Below, in pieces: positions 8,951-17,058 of a stretch of DNA of 64,000 nucleotides. This stretch comes from Williamsia limnetica. GTDB taxonomy: Bacteria > Actinomycetota > Actinomycetes > Mycobacteriales > Mycobacteriaceae. The first letter of the stretch is position 1, and the number at the start of each line of letters is the position of its first letter. Below the pieces are notes generated by a model. The model saw only the letters and a list, made by a program, of their open reading frames with translations. It did no database searches and had not been told where the DNA came from. The stretch covers positions 124,001-188,000 of the forward strand of contig NZ_QJSP01000005.1 in assembly GCF_003217475.1 (NCBI RefSeq), read 5' to 3'. The position numbers and the translations under genes were made by a program.

Positions 8951-9909
8951 GTGAGACAGCTACCGTGTCGCATCCGAAGGGATTGTCTCCCGGCATCTTC
9001 GGGGTCGGCTTCGGGCTGGCAGGGCTGTCCGGCACGTGGACGATCACCGCCGCGCACACCGGGTTGCCCGTGGGTGCGGCCGACGCGTTGTGGATCCTCG
9101 CGACGATCGTCTTCGTCGTCAACCTCGTCAGGTTCTGCGTCCGCGCGGGTAACCCTGTCCGCTACGTCGAACATTTTCGGCACCCGATCACCGGGCCGTT
9201 CGTCTCCTTGGCGCCGGCCACAGCAATGTTGTTGGGAGACCGGCTGTATGCGGAGTTGCCGGGGGTGGGGCGAGGTGTGGTGATCGCGGGCTTCATCGTG
9301 GCGGTGGTGTTGGCGCTCGGCTTCATCCACAACGTGCTGCTCGGAATGGGTTCGATCGAAGAGTTGCACTCGGGTCATCTCCTGCCGATCGTCGCGGCCG
9401 GATTCGTCGGCGCGCAGTCGCTGGCGACCATCGGAGCGCCGAACACGGCGATCGGGGTCTTCGGTGCAGCGGTCCTGGCCTGGTTCTTCGTCGGTGCAAC
9501 CCTCGTGGCCAGGCACGCCTTCTTCGCGCCCCTGCCCGATGCGCTGATACCTACGATGGCGATCTTCGCGGCCCCACCCGTGGTCGGGGGCAACGCATGG
9601 TTTGCGATCACGGCGCCGGACAGCCCGGACGACAGGGTTCAGATCGCGCTCCTGGGCATCGCGGTGCTGCTCATCGGCAGTCAGTTGATGCTGCTGCCGC
9701 GGTACCGCAGAGTTCCCTTCTCCCTGGGGTTCTGGTCGTTCACGTTCACGGCCGCTGCGGCCGCGACGTACGGAATCCACTGGCTGGCGCTGACGCACCC
9801 TCCGGGCGAGGTCGCCTGGATTTGGCTGCTCTTCTCGGCGGCGACACTGATCGTGGGCGGTGTCGCGGTACGGTCGCTGGCGCTGCTGCGGCCGAATCGT
9901 CAGACGTAG
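8947..9909 (+). CDS. SLAC1/TehA-type membrane carrier
   Basis: 320-residue polytopic membrane protein with about ten hydrophobic segments, resembling the tellurite-resistance/dicarboxylate transporter (TDT, SLAC1-like) family. LSPGIFGVGFGLAGLSGTW at the N-terminus and SLGFWSFTFTAAAAATYG near the C-terminus are typical. Members move small anions such as C4-dicarboxylates, sulfite or chloride. Translational coupling with nitronate monooxygenase makes an anion related to that pathway (nitrite, for example) conceivable, but that is inference. Its 3' end overlaps the convergent GH16-like gene by ten bases. Confidence 0.8.
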   Translation: MSETATVSHPKGLSPGIFGVGFGLAGLSGTWTITAAHTGLPVGAADALWILATIVFVVNLVRFCVRAGNPVRYVEHFRHPITGPFVSLAPATAMLLGDRLYAELPGVGRGVVIAGFIVAVVLALGFIHNVLLGMGSIEELHSGHLLPIVAAGFVGAQSLATIGAPNTAIGVFGAAVLAWFFVGATLVARHAFFAPLPDALIPTMAIFAAPPVVGGNAWFAITAPDSPDDRVQIALLGIAVLLIGSQLMLLPRYRRVPFSLGFWSFTFTAAAAATYGIHWLALTHPPGEVAWIWLLFSAATLIVGGVAVRSLALLRPNRQT

Positions 9910-10709
9910 CCGCGGAGATGGTCGACGATCAACTCGGGGACGAGATGGTCGTCCTGCCCGTTGCTCCGGTCCGGGAAGTCGAACACGGCGAGCATCATCT
10001 GCATCGGATAGGTCGGTGGGTCGGGGCAGCGTCGGATGAACTCGTCGTCGACGAAGAAGCTCACGGACTCCGGAGTCCAGTCGACCGCATACGTATGGAA
10101 CTGGGTCACGTCGATGGGAAGCGGTTGTGCGACGAAGTCGTCGAGCAGGTCCGGGTCGCGAAACGGATGCAGACCTGTACCGACCGCTGCCGATGGCTGC
10201 GAAGTGACCGTGTCCCCGAAGATTTCGGCGACGCAGATCTCGCCGCTGCGGGCTGGGATGTCTTCCAATCCGACCATCCACCAGGCGAACATCGACCTCG
10301 GGGAGATGGTCGCGCGCATCCTCATCTCGAGGTAGCCGCCCGACGGGGTCCAGCCCGCGAACTCCGGCTGCGCCTCATGGACGACTGCGCCCTCGTACGG
10401 AGGTTGCTGCCCCGCGGTGCCGCCGACAGGGCCGGAACCGTTGCCCGACTGCACACCCGAGACCCGCAGGGGCGCATGACTGTCGGCGAGCCATCTCCGT
10501 TGGTGCACAGGGATGCTGAGGCGCAGACAGGAATCGCTGATCGAGTACGTCGCCGCGGTCTCGGAGCGGGAACTCCAGGCCGGCAGGTAGTGGGGTAGCC
10601 AGATACCCGGGTCGAGCTCGGGGCCGTCGAACTCTTCGGCGAAGACCAGGGTGCGGCCATCGGTTCGTCGGGACGCGGGACGGTTGCCTGTCGATGAGTT
10701 GCCGGTCAC
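9900..10709 (-). CDS. GH16-like (laminarinase-fold) protein with altered catalytic motif
   Basis: 269-residue protein with the glycoside hydrolase family 16 fold: FAEEFDGPELDPGIWLPHYLP at the start, GGYLEMRMRA, and FHTYAVDWTPESVSFFVDDEFIRR near the end. The catalytic E-x-D-x-x-E stretch reads GEICVAEIFGD. Both glutamates are kept but the central Asp is a Cys (codon TGC), so hydrolase activity is doubtful and sugar binding or an altered chemistry is possible. No signal peptide is obvious. It starts six bases after the stop of the 49-residue acidic protein gene, so the two are probably one operon. Confidence 0.8.
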   Translation of the reverse strand: MTGNSSTGNRPASRRTDGRTLVFAEEFDGPELDPGIWLPHYLPAWSSRSETAATYSISDSCLRLSIPVHQRRWLADSHAPLRVSGVQSGNGSGPVGGTAGQQPPYEGAVVHEAQPEFAGWTPSGGYLEMRMRATISPRSMFAWWMVGLEDIPARSGEICVAEIFGDTVTSQPSAAVGTGLHPFRDPDLLDDFVAQPLPIDVTQFHTYAVDWTPESVSFFVDDEFIRRCPDPPTYPMQMMLAVFDFPDRSNGQDDHLVPELIVDHLRGYV

Positions 10710-10715
10710 GAACGA

Positions 10716-10865
10716 CTACTGTCCGTCTGTGGAACCCTCGGTTCCACCGAGTGCGTGACCGCGGTTGATCTCGTGTCCGTGCTCACCCGCCTCGTACACG
10801 GCGAGCTGCTTTCGGAGTTCCTCGGTCTCACCGATCGGTTCCGCATCTTCGAAAGGAAAAGTCAT
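10716..10865 (-). CDS. Small acidic 49-residue protein, copy A
   Basis: Unrecognised small protein beginning MTFPFEDAEPIGETEE and ending GGTEGSTDGQ, rich in Glu, Gly and His, with no hydrophobic segment. It aligns without gaps to a second 49-residue protein encoded at 15821-15970, identical at 27 of 49 positions, which strongly supports both being real genes. GAGGA lies four bases upstream of the chosen ATG. Six bases separate its stop from the GH16-like gene. A longer in-frame start at 10925 adds residues not shared with copy B. Function unknown. Confidence 0.75.
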   Translation of the reverse strand: MTFPFEDAEPIGETEELRKQLAVYEAGEHGHEINRGHALGGTEGSTDGQ

Positions 10866-11018
10866 CAGTCCTCGCAGGTGGTGAGTGCTTCTGGACTCCA
10901 CCGTACGTCTACCGACCCTGCTCATGTGCCCGACTCACAGGATGGACTGACCACCACCCGTCCGGCAGCGACTCGCTGGTGCTACTGCAAGTTGCTGCGC
11001 TCGCTCTAAGATGCAGCA

Positions 11019-11588
11019 ATGAGCCCGAGCCCCCGCCGCCCCTCCGGCGACAATGTGGGATCTCGCCGCGATCGGGCACTCAGTTTCAGTCGCCAGTGGA
11101 TCCGGGCACCGGGAGCGCTGGTGCCGTCCGCAGCGCTGGTCATCGATCACCGCATGATCAGACCGTTTGATCCCGCCGGACTGGGTTTGGCGTGTGTGAG
11201 CAGGTGGAGCGACGATGCCGCGCCGTTGCCCACCGCCAGTCACCTCGCTCTCGACCTCAGCGACGAGTCCGCGATCACGCTGACCTACCTCGCGCACAAA
11301 GATGACCACGAAGCCTCACTAGTGCACTGGGGATTCCACGACGCCCACCCGGCGGCCTGGCTATCGGCGCTGACCACTGACGATCGCGCGCTGCTGGTGG
11401 TCGGCGACAGCACCGCCATCTCCCAAGCGCAGACACCGCCGGCGACCACGCTGGCCCTGACCAACGTGTGGGCAGGCATCATCGGCTGCAGCGACACCTG
11501 CGTCATCCAAGCCGCTACCCCACACGCGGCCTGCGCGCGGCATTCCCCGCGTCGCAGCCCTCCGTGGTCAGTCGCGGCCGGACTCTGA
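11019..11588 (+). CDS. Hypothetical protein
   Basis: Possible 189-residue protein that I do not recognise. Codons between about 11130 and 11500 favour G or C at the third position as in the neighbouring genes, which supports real coding. The middle has a regular sequence (HLALDLSDESAITLTYLAHKD, then LLVVGDSTAIS). The last 30 residues are Arg/Pro/Ser-rich and look like out-of-frame sequence, so the true gene may be truncated or frameshifted near 11520. No good ribosome site precedes the ATG. No domain, signal peptide or membrane segment is evident. Confidence 0.42.
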   Translation: MSPSPRRPSGDNVGSRRDRALSFSRQWIRAPGALVPSAALVIDHRMIRPFDPAGLGLACVSRWSDDAAPLPTASHLALDLSDESAITLTYLAHKDDHEASLVHWGFHDAHPAAWLSALTTDDRALLVVGDSTAISQAQTPPATTLALTNVWAGIIGCSDTCVIQAATPHAACARHSPRRSPPWSVAAGL

Positions 11589-11783
11589 GCTGCTGTCGCA
11601 GTAACGATCTCGACGATGGTGCTCGGTGCCCCGTCTCGGGTCCTCGTCGAGCACCACGACTCGGAGATAGACCATCTCTCAGCAATTGCCGCAATTCGCC
11701 AGAGCAGAATTGCTTTGGCAGCGTGTGCTTGCCCTAGCCCGGAACGCTGACTGCGCGGCAGCTCGCGCGGCGACGCCAGGTCC
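11589..11783. other. Stretch without a recognisable gene
   Basis: No reading frame here looks like a real gene. Composition is locally more A/T-rich (around 11670-11720) than the flanks. Together with the odd 3' end of the preceding hypothetical gene this suggests decayed or newly acquired DNA. Confidence 0.4.
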
Positions 11784-12311
11784 TCACGCAACCGTGATCG
11801 AAACAGCGGATCGATCGGGTGCCTCCTCGGGGTCGGTCTGTTTTCTGGCGATGAGCGCACCGAATCGCTCGTAACTGAAGATGGTGCAGAGGTAGAACAC
11901 GATGTCGGCGACGAACTTTGCGGCAATCCAGCCGGCCATGGTGCTGCCCAGTACTATCGGACCGACGTAGAAGGCGAACGGCCGGACGGCGAGTGAGTCG
12001 ACCGCCTCCGCAGGGCCGAACTCGACCAGCAGACTGCGCATGGCGAGCACAACTGAGACCAGCCCGCGGGCTGCCCCCCGACGGGTGGAATCCGCCCGGT
12101 GGTAACACCGGGTGGCCGTACCGAATGCGATGGCGTAGTAGCCGATCGATGCCCCGACCGTCCCGGCAACTGCAGCGGCAGCCAGCGAACCGGTGGTCCA
12201 GTACGCCAATGCGGCACCGCCGAATTCGCCCACTGTTCCGGCAATTTCACAAGGAAGGTATCTGCGGATCCATTCTTTGAACTTGGCGCGGCGTCTGGGC
12301 GTGAGGTCCAT
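11784..12311 (-). CDS. Multi-pass membrane protein of unknown function
   Basis: 175-residue membrane protein with a short basic N-terminus (MDLTPRRRAKFKEWIRRYLP) and about four hydrophobic segments, the first being GGAALAYWTTGSLAAAAVAG followed by a glycine-rich ASIGYYAIAF turn. The central part is Arg-rich and presumably cytosolic. It resembles uncharacterised integral membrane proteins found across Actinobacteria, but I cannot assign a function. It stands alone on the minus strand, about 100 bases downstream of the transporter gene at 12412-13413. Confidence 0.65.
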   Translation of the reverse strand: MDLTPRRRAKFKEWIRRYLPCEIAGTVGEFGGAALAYWTTGSLAAAAVAGTVGASIGYYAIAFGTATRCYHRADSTRRGAARGLVSVVLAMRSLLVEFGPAEAVDSLAVRPFAFYVGPIVLGSTMAGWIAAKFVADIVFYLCTIFSYERFGALIARKQTDPEEAPDRSAVSITVA

Positions 12312-12411
12312 GCAGCAAACCCTGCCCGTCGCACGGGTGCCGGCACACGCGTAGTGCGCTACCTCAATCAGGCGCCGGTCAGGAGGCGCTGCGTGGGTAG
12401 AACTTCCGTGC

Positions 12412-13413
12412 TCAGGTGATCAATCGTGGGATGAGGCGGACATAGACGACCATGCCGATCACCTCGACGAGCGTCTGGGTGACCACGACGACTGCGGCGA
12501 TCTCGAAACCGGCAGGCAGGGCCAACGCCAGCGGCAACACGACCAGTGAGTTACGGGTGGCACCGCTGAAGACAAGCGCCCTCCGGCCTCCGGTGTCGAG
12601 ACGGAAGGCAGTCGCCAGAGCGGATCCGAGCAGCGCCATCACCACCAGGAACGCAACGTAAAAGGGCACCACGGACGCGACATCGGAGAGATTGCCGTCG
12701 AGTGCGGGGATCTGCGAGGCCACGACCACGAACAACACCGCTGCCATCAAGGGGACCATCGTGGTGTTCGCGGCCTCGGTGAAGCGGGAGCCGGCCCGTG
12801 TGCGCGCCGCCCACCATTGGGTGGCCCAGGCCAATGCCAGCGGGACCACGATCAAAACCACGAACGCCACCACGAACGGCCGCACCTCGACGACGTCGGC
12901 CAGCTCTGCACCGAGGAAAAGCCACAGGAACATTGGGAGCAACGCCATCTGGGCAACGAGCAACAGTGGGGTGGCCGCGATCAAGCGGGTGCTGCTACCG
13001 CCGGCCAATCCCGAGAACACGATGACGTAATCAACGCACGGGGACAGCAATACCAGCAGCACACCGACCTGAATGGCTTGCTGCGCAGGCAACAGTGCGA
13101 ACATCACCGCCACCACCAAGGGCACGGCCACGAAATTGATCACGAGCAGCGCTGAAAGAAATCTGGTGTCCCGCAGTGCTTTGCCGAGGTCGGCAACCGG
13201 CACCTGGAGAAAGGTGACGTACAACAGCGCCCCGAGAAGCGGATTGATCGCGTACTCGAGGACGGAGCCGAGATCAGCTGCCGCCCAGCCTACTGCGGCC
13301 CAATCTGCGACGGCCCAATCTGCGACGGCCAAACCTACTGCGGCGCCGGCGACGATGGAGATCAGATAGACCGCTACCTGGTGTCGTTCGAGCCGGTCGA
13401 CCACACCGTTCAC
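12412..13413 (-). CDS. Bile acid:sodium symporter / arsenite-permease-like transporter
   Basis: 333-residue protein with about ten membrane segments, resembling the BASS/ACR3 superfamily. INPLLGALLYVTFLQVP, LLSPCVDYVIVFSGLAGG (an unwound helix crossing with the cysteine typical of ACR3) and the late FSGATRNSLVVLPLALALP crossing support this. Substrate could be arsenite or an organic anion; no ars genes are near. The GTG start lies one base after the stop of the universal stress protein gene, so the two form an operon. The N-terminal segment contains an expanded five-residue repeat. Confidence 0.75.
   Translation of the reverse strand: MNGVVDRLERHQVAVYLISIVAGAAVGLAVADWAVADWAAVGWAAADLGSVLEYAINPLLGALLYVTFLQVPVADLGKALRDTRFLSALLVINFVAVPLVVAVMFALLPAQQAIQVGVLLVLLSPCVDYVIVFSGLAGGSSTRLIAATPLLLVAQMALLPMFLWLFLGAELADVVEVRPFVVAFVVLIVVPLALAWATQWWAARTRAGSRFTEAANTTMVPLMAAVLFVVVASQIPALDGNLSDVASVVPFYVAFLVVMALLGSALATAFRLDTGGRRALVFSGATRNSLVVLPLALALPAGFEIAAVVVVTQTLVEVIGMVVYVRLIPRLIT
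13291..13350 (-). repeat. Four 15-base tandem repeats inside the transporter gene
   Basis: Units at 13291-13305, 13306-13320, 13321-13335 and 13336-13350 share the core TGCGRCGGCC. They encode near-repeats of A-V-A-D-W / A-A-V-G-W at the end of the first membrane segment. The repeat keeps the reading frame, so copy-number change would only lengthen or shorten this segment. Confidence 0.75.
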
Positions 13414-13414
13414 G

Positions 13415-14305
13415 TCAGGGGGTCACCAGGACCGAGCACTCCGCATGATGGATGAGGCTCTGGCTGACCGAGCCGAGGATAGCGCCGGAGAGTTTGCCGT
13501 GGCCTTTGCTGCCGACCACCACCAACTGGGCTTCTTTCGACAAATCCTTGAGGCCCTTGGCCGGCCCGACGTCGGTGTAGACCTTGTGGACGTGGGCGCC
13601 GGGGAACTCCTTGCGTAGCGGAGCGACGATCTCGTCCAGCTTCTCTTCCTGCGTCGATTGCAGCAGGTGCAGCAGATTCCAGTCGACAGGACCTTCGCCG
13701 TAACCGAGGCCGACGGCGGGGCCGGTCTCCCACATGTGTGCGACGGTCAGTGGCGCTCCGAGAACTTCGGCCGTCGCGAACGCGGCCCGCAAAGCGCGCA
13801 AGGAGTTGTCGGATTCATCGACACCCACCACGACCGGGAGAGGCTTGCCCGTACGCGTCGCTTCGGACTCTCGCCAGACGAGTACCGGGCACGTGGCCTG
13901 GTTGACGATGCGGATGACGTGACCGCCGAGGATGAGATCACTTGCTGCACTTGACCAATGAGAACCGATGACGATGAGCCGGGCGGTGTCCGATGCCACC
14001 GCGAACGCTTTGGCCGCCGCCTCGTTGACGATCCGTCTCGTCATCGGCAGATCGGGATGGGACGCGCGGATCTCGGCTTCGGCGGCGTCGAGTTTCTTGT
14101 CGCCGTCCGTGGCGAGCTCATCGGCAAGCGCCTCCGGACTGAACACCATCGCATTGGCGAAGTACCACTCGAGGCGAGGGATGGCGTGCAGCAACTCAAG
14201 GGGTGAGCCGCTCTTGGCGGCGAAGTCCGCGGCCCAGCGTGCTGCGCCGAGCGCCGCCTCCGACCCGTCGATACCCACGATCACCGCGCGTGTGTCGGTA
14301 CTCAT
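13415..14305 (-). CDS. Universal stress protein, two UspA domains
   Basis: 296-residue cytosolic protein with two tandem Usp domains, about residues 1-145 and 150-296. Each opens with a Rossmann-like strand ending in Asp (VIVGIDGSEAA; VVVGVDESDNS). The second has an intact ATP-binding GSKGHGKLSGAILGSVSQ loop, while the equivalent in the first (GSHWSSAASDLILGGHV) is degenerate. Such tandem Usp proteins in mycolata respond to hypoxia and stationary phase. Start placed at 14305, where GAGG precedes the ATG and the product begins just before the first strand. One base before the transporter gene start. Confidence 0.9.
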   Translation of the reverse strand: MSTDTRAVIVGIDGSEAALGAARWAADFAAKSGSPLELLHAIPRLEWYFANAMVFSPEALADELATDGDKKLDAAEAEIRASHPDLPMTRRIVNEAAAKAFAVASDTARLIVIGSHWSSAASDLILGGHVIRIVNQATCPVLVWRESEATRTGKPLPVVVGVDESDNSLRALRAAFATAEVLGAPLTVAHMWETGPAVGLGYGEGPVDWNLLHLLQSTQEEKLDEIVAPLRKEFPGAHVHKVYTDVGPAKGLKDLSKEAQLVVVGSKGHGKLSGAILGSVSQSLIHHAECSVLVTP

Positions 14306-14525
14306 CTCACGTCCTCGTCTCTGGCGACCGGGTGTCGTCATCGTCTTGGCGATCCCTGGTGTTCGGCGCTCACCGAACTGGACATGACAGTACCGGTGGC
14401 CGCTCCACGCTTCGGCTCACATCACGTTAGTCCGGAGTTCACCACCCATTCACCTGCTTGATCGCTGTGACCAGAAAACGGCTATCAATGATGCGAAGTT
14501 CTCTGGACAGCTGGATAATTGAGGT

Positions 14526-14774
14526 ATGACCATCACAGGCAATGACCTACCGGCCGGGCATGCCGAGATTCTCGACTTCGCCCGACGCTGGTACCCGTAC
14601 GGCGGCGGGACCGCCGAAGACATCCTCGTCGAGTTCGGCATCGGCGAACGAGAGTACTTCCGCCGGCTCAGCGGGATCCTCGACGACGATGCCGTCGTGG
14701 ACCTGGATCGCCCGACCTTCGCGGCGATGAAACAGGTCGCCACAGATCGACTGGCGACTCAGCAACAAGCGTAG
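14526..14774 (+). CDS. DUF3263-like small protein
   Basis: 82-residue cytosolic protein. The segment ILDFARRWYPYGGGTAEDILVEFGIGEREYFRRLSGILDD matches the pattern of actinobacterial DUF3263 proteins (an aromatic-rich helix followed by a helix-turn-helix-like core), which are thought to bind DNA. GAGG lies four bases before the ATG. It is divergent from the universal stress protein and stands about 140 bases before sseA. Function unknown. Confidence 0.72.
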   Translation: MTITGNDLPAGHAEILDFARRWYPYGGGTAEDILVEFGIGEREYFRRLSGILDDDAVVDLDRPTFAAMKQVATDRLATQQQA

Positions 14775-14916
14775 GACCCGCAGTATCCGCGGGAATCCAC
14801 GCCACAAACCGGGTCGAATCGGGTCCACCGTGTCCCCCTCACCTGTGGAGTGCGAGGCGGCCGCTACCGTGCGAGCGGGGGGAATGTCCGAATCTCGAAT
14901 CGTCACGGAAGGCCCC

Positions 14917-15804
14917 ATGAGTAACAAGTCTCTGCCCGCACTGGTCGATGTCGCCTGGCTGCAGTCCCATCTCGACGACGCCGACGTGGTGGTCGTCGAC
15001 GCCACCACCCACCTGCCGATCCCGAAGGACGGCCCGTACGTTCCCGAATCCGGACGTGCCACGTACGAAGCCGAACACATCCCCGGGGCGCTCTTCGCGG
15101 AGTTGCTGACCGATTTCGCCGACCCCGACGCAGAGCAGGCCTGGACTGTACCGAACTCAGAGCGGTTCGCTGACGCGGCCGGCGCCCTGGGTATCGGACC
15201 GGGAGCGAAAGTAGTCGTTTACGACCAGTCCGCAGGCTTCTGGGCGACCAGGCTGTGGTGGCACCTGCGGCTCGAAGGTTTTGACGAAGTCGCGGTGCTC
15301 GACGGTGGGATCGCAGCATGGAAAGCGGCAGATCTACCGGTCACCGATACGCCGTCGACCGCGACGCCGCGGGAGTTCATAGCCGCACGCCGTCCGGAAC
15401 TGCTGCGGTCGACCGAGCAGATCCGCGCCGCCCTCGACGACGACTCGACCATCCTCGTCAACGTTCTGGACGAACCGACCTACCGCGGCGAAACCACCAC
15501 CTACGCACGCAACGGTCACATTCCCGGCAGCATCAACGTGCCGGTTGCGGGTGTACTCAACGCGGAGAAAGGTGGTTTCAAGTCTGTCGCAGAACTCCGC
15601 GAAACGTTCGAGGCCGCAGGCCTCCTCGACACCGAGAAGACCATTGTCACCTACTGCGGCGGGGGAATCGCGGCGACCGGTGTGGCTCAGGCGCTCTCGC
15701 TCGTCGGCCGCGACGACGTCGCAGTCTATGACGGTTCGATGACCGCCTGGGCGGCTGATCCCGAGCTACCACTGGTCACGGGTGAATCACCGCGCCCGAG
15801 CTGA
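14917..15804 (+). CDS. sseA: 3-mercaptopyruvate / thiosulfate sulfurtransferase
   Basis: 295-residue protein with two rhodanese domains. The C-terminal domain carries the active-site loop CGGGIAAT with catalytic Cys247 after the strand TIVTYC. The N-terminal domain has YDQSAGFWATRLWW in place of a cysteine loop and is structural. It transfers sulfur from mercaptopyruvate or thiosulfate to thiol acceptors or cyanide. Start at 14917, preceded by GGAAGG; upstream in-frame codons have no family match. Its end faces the small acidic protein gene at 16 bases distance. Confidence 0.9.
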   Translation: MSNKSLPALVDVAWLQSHLDDADVVVVDATTHLPIPKDGPYVPESGRATYEAEHIPGALFAELLTDFADPDAEQAWTVPNSERFADAAGALGIGPGAKVVVYDQSAGFWATRLWWHLRLEGFDEVAVLDGGIAAWKAADLPVTDTPSTATPREFIAARRPELLRSTEQIRAALDDDSTILVNVLDEPTYRGETTTYARNGHIPGSINVPVAGVLNAEKGGFKSVAELRETFEAAGLLDTEKTIVTYCGGGIAATGVAQALSLVGRDDVAVYDGSMTAWAADPELPLVTGESPRPS

Positions 15805-15820
15805 ATCTGCCCACGCACGT

Positions 15821-15970
15821 TCACTGTCCGTCGGTGGTGCCTTCGCTGCCACCGACGGCGTGATCGCGTTCGCCGCCCGCACCTTCCTGGGCCGCTTCGT
15901 AGACGTCCTTCTCCTCGTCTTTCTCAGCGGTCTCGCCGACGGGCTCTTCGTTCTCATGCGGGAAGGTCAT
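15821..15970 (-). CDS. Small acidic 49-residue protein, copy B
   Basis: Paralogue of the protein at 10716-10865. Both are exactly 49 residues, start MTFP and end DGQ. They share E-P-[IV]-G-E-T near residue 10, V-Y-E-A at 23-26 and H-A-x-G-G-x-E-G near the end. This copy has a Lys/Asp/Glu-rich middle where copy A has Leu/Gln/His. It begins 34 bases after the stop of the M23 peptidase gene on the same strand, so it may be the second gene of that transcript. No recognised domain; function unknown. Confidence 0.72.
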   Translation of the reverse strand: MTFPHENEEPVGETAEKDEEKDVYEAAQEGAGGERDHAVGGSEGTTDGQ

Positions 15971-16004
15971 TGGTGCAGCGTGCCCGGACGGGACCGTCGC
16001 CAAA

Positions 16005-16892
16005 CTAAACGGTCACGCCGCGGTTGTTCAGCCAGATCTGGGGATCGATCTTGGAGCCGTCGGTGTCCCACACCTCGTAATGCAGGTGGGGTCCGGTCGA
16101 CTCGCCTTCGTTACCGACGGTGGCGATCTGCTCGCCGGCCTTGACCTGCTGTCCGGCGGTCACGAAGCTCTGGTCGACATGGCCGAAGACGCCGATGGTG
16201 CCGTCGTCCTGCAGGACCCGGACCCACGTCCCGAAGCCGCTGGCCGGCCCGGATTCGAGGACTGTTCCGTCGGTGACCGCGTAGACCGGCGTACCGATCT
16301 CGTTGGCGATGTCCAGCCCGTAGTGGGTGGTGCCCCAGCGGGCGCCGTAGCCCGAGGTCAGCGTGCCCGATGTCGGAGCTGCCGTGGTGGGTGCGCCGGG
16401 GGTCGACAGATCCGGCGGGAGCAGATCCTGCACCAGGTCGTCGAGGGGGGCCGGCAGCGTCAGGTCGGACGGCAGGGTCAGTTCCGGCGGCAGCGCGGGC
16501 AGCGGAGGAAGTGCCGGTAGAGCGGGCAGCCCCGGGATCCCGGCGTTGACAGGGGCGGCAGGGGTGTCGGCGGAAGCCTGCGCGGCCCCGCCCACAGACA
16601 ATCCGATCACTCCGGCGACAGCGGCCACAGCGCCCGCTTTGGCCGTCGTCGGGACCACGCCGGTTCGTGCGGCGCGATGCTGTGCGCCACGACTTGCGGA
16701 TGGGGTCTGGACCAGTACTCTGCGTTGAGCGCTGCCTGGTTCCGCGACGGACTCCGTCAGACAGATGCCACGCTCCCACGGGGCCAACTGGGCGCGCGTG
16801 AGGCCTGGTATGACCTGGCGGCTCGATGACGCAGGGGCCGCGACGGGCGCCTGAAGGTAGGGGGCGGGTGCTGTCAGGCGGTGTCGAGCCAC
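16005..16892 (-). CDS. M23 (LytM) family peptidase, membrane-anchored
   Basis: 295-residue cell-wall protein. Residues 1-80 are Arg/Ala-rich with no classical signal; a hydrophobic segment near 83-107 (AGAVAAVAGVIGLSVGGAAQ) should export or anchor it. A Pro/Leu-rich spacer of PALPPLP type follows. The C-terminal domain has the zinc ligands His190 and Asp194 (HYGLDIAN) and His271 in HLHYEVW, with His238 and His269 as the other active-site histidines, so it should cut peptidoglycan cross-bridges. GTG start with AGGA seven bases upstream. Divergent from the L,D-transpeptidase gene. Confidence 0.9.
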   Translation of the reverse strand: MARHRLTAPAPYLQAPVAAPASSSRQVIPGLTRAQLAPWERGICLTESVAEPGSAQRRVLVQTPSASRGAQHRAARTGVVPTTAKAGAVAAVAGVIGLSVGGAAQASADTPAAPVNAGIPGLPALPALPPLPALPPELTLPSDLTLPAPLDDLVQDLLPPDLSTPGAPTTAAPTSGTLTSGYGARWGTTHYGLDIANEIGTPVYAVTDGTVLESGPASGFGTWVRVLQDDGTIGVFGHVDQSFVTAGQQVKAGEQIATVGNEGESTGPHLHYEVWDTDGSKIDPQIWLNNRGVTV

Positions 16893-17058
16893 AAGTAGGT
16901 CCTTTTGTCAGAGGCAACGTTTTGGTATCAGCGAGGACACGGAAAGGTTACTACGGACATTATCCGGTCCGTAGGCGGGTCTCACGGAAACCGGCATACC
17001 GGTCAACCTTCCGTAAACTACAAAGCGTCTTGGTTGTCGTGAATGAGGAGCGTGCCCG

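Noticed and set aside
16893-17058. Possible c-di-AMP (ydaO) riboswitch ahead of the M23 peptidase
   Set aside because: Cell-wall hydrolases of this group often have one, but the conserved core sequences of that riboswitch were not found on either strand.
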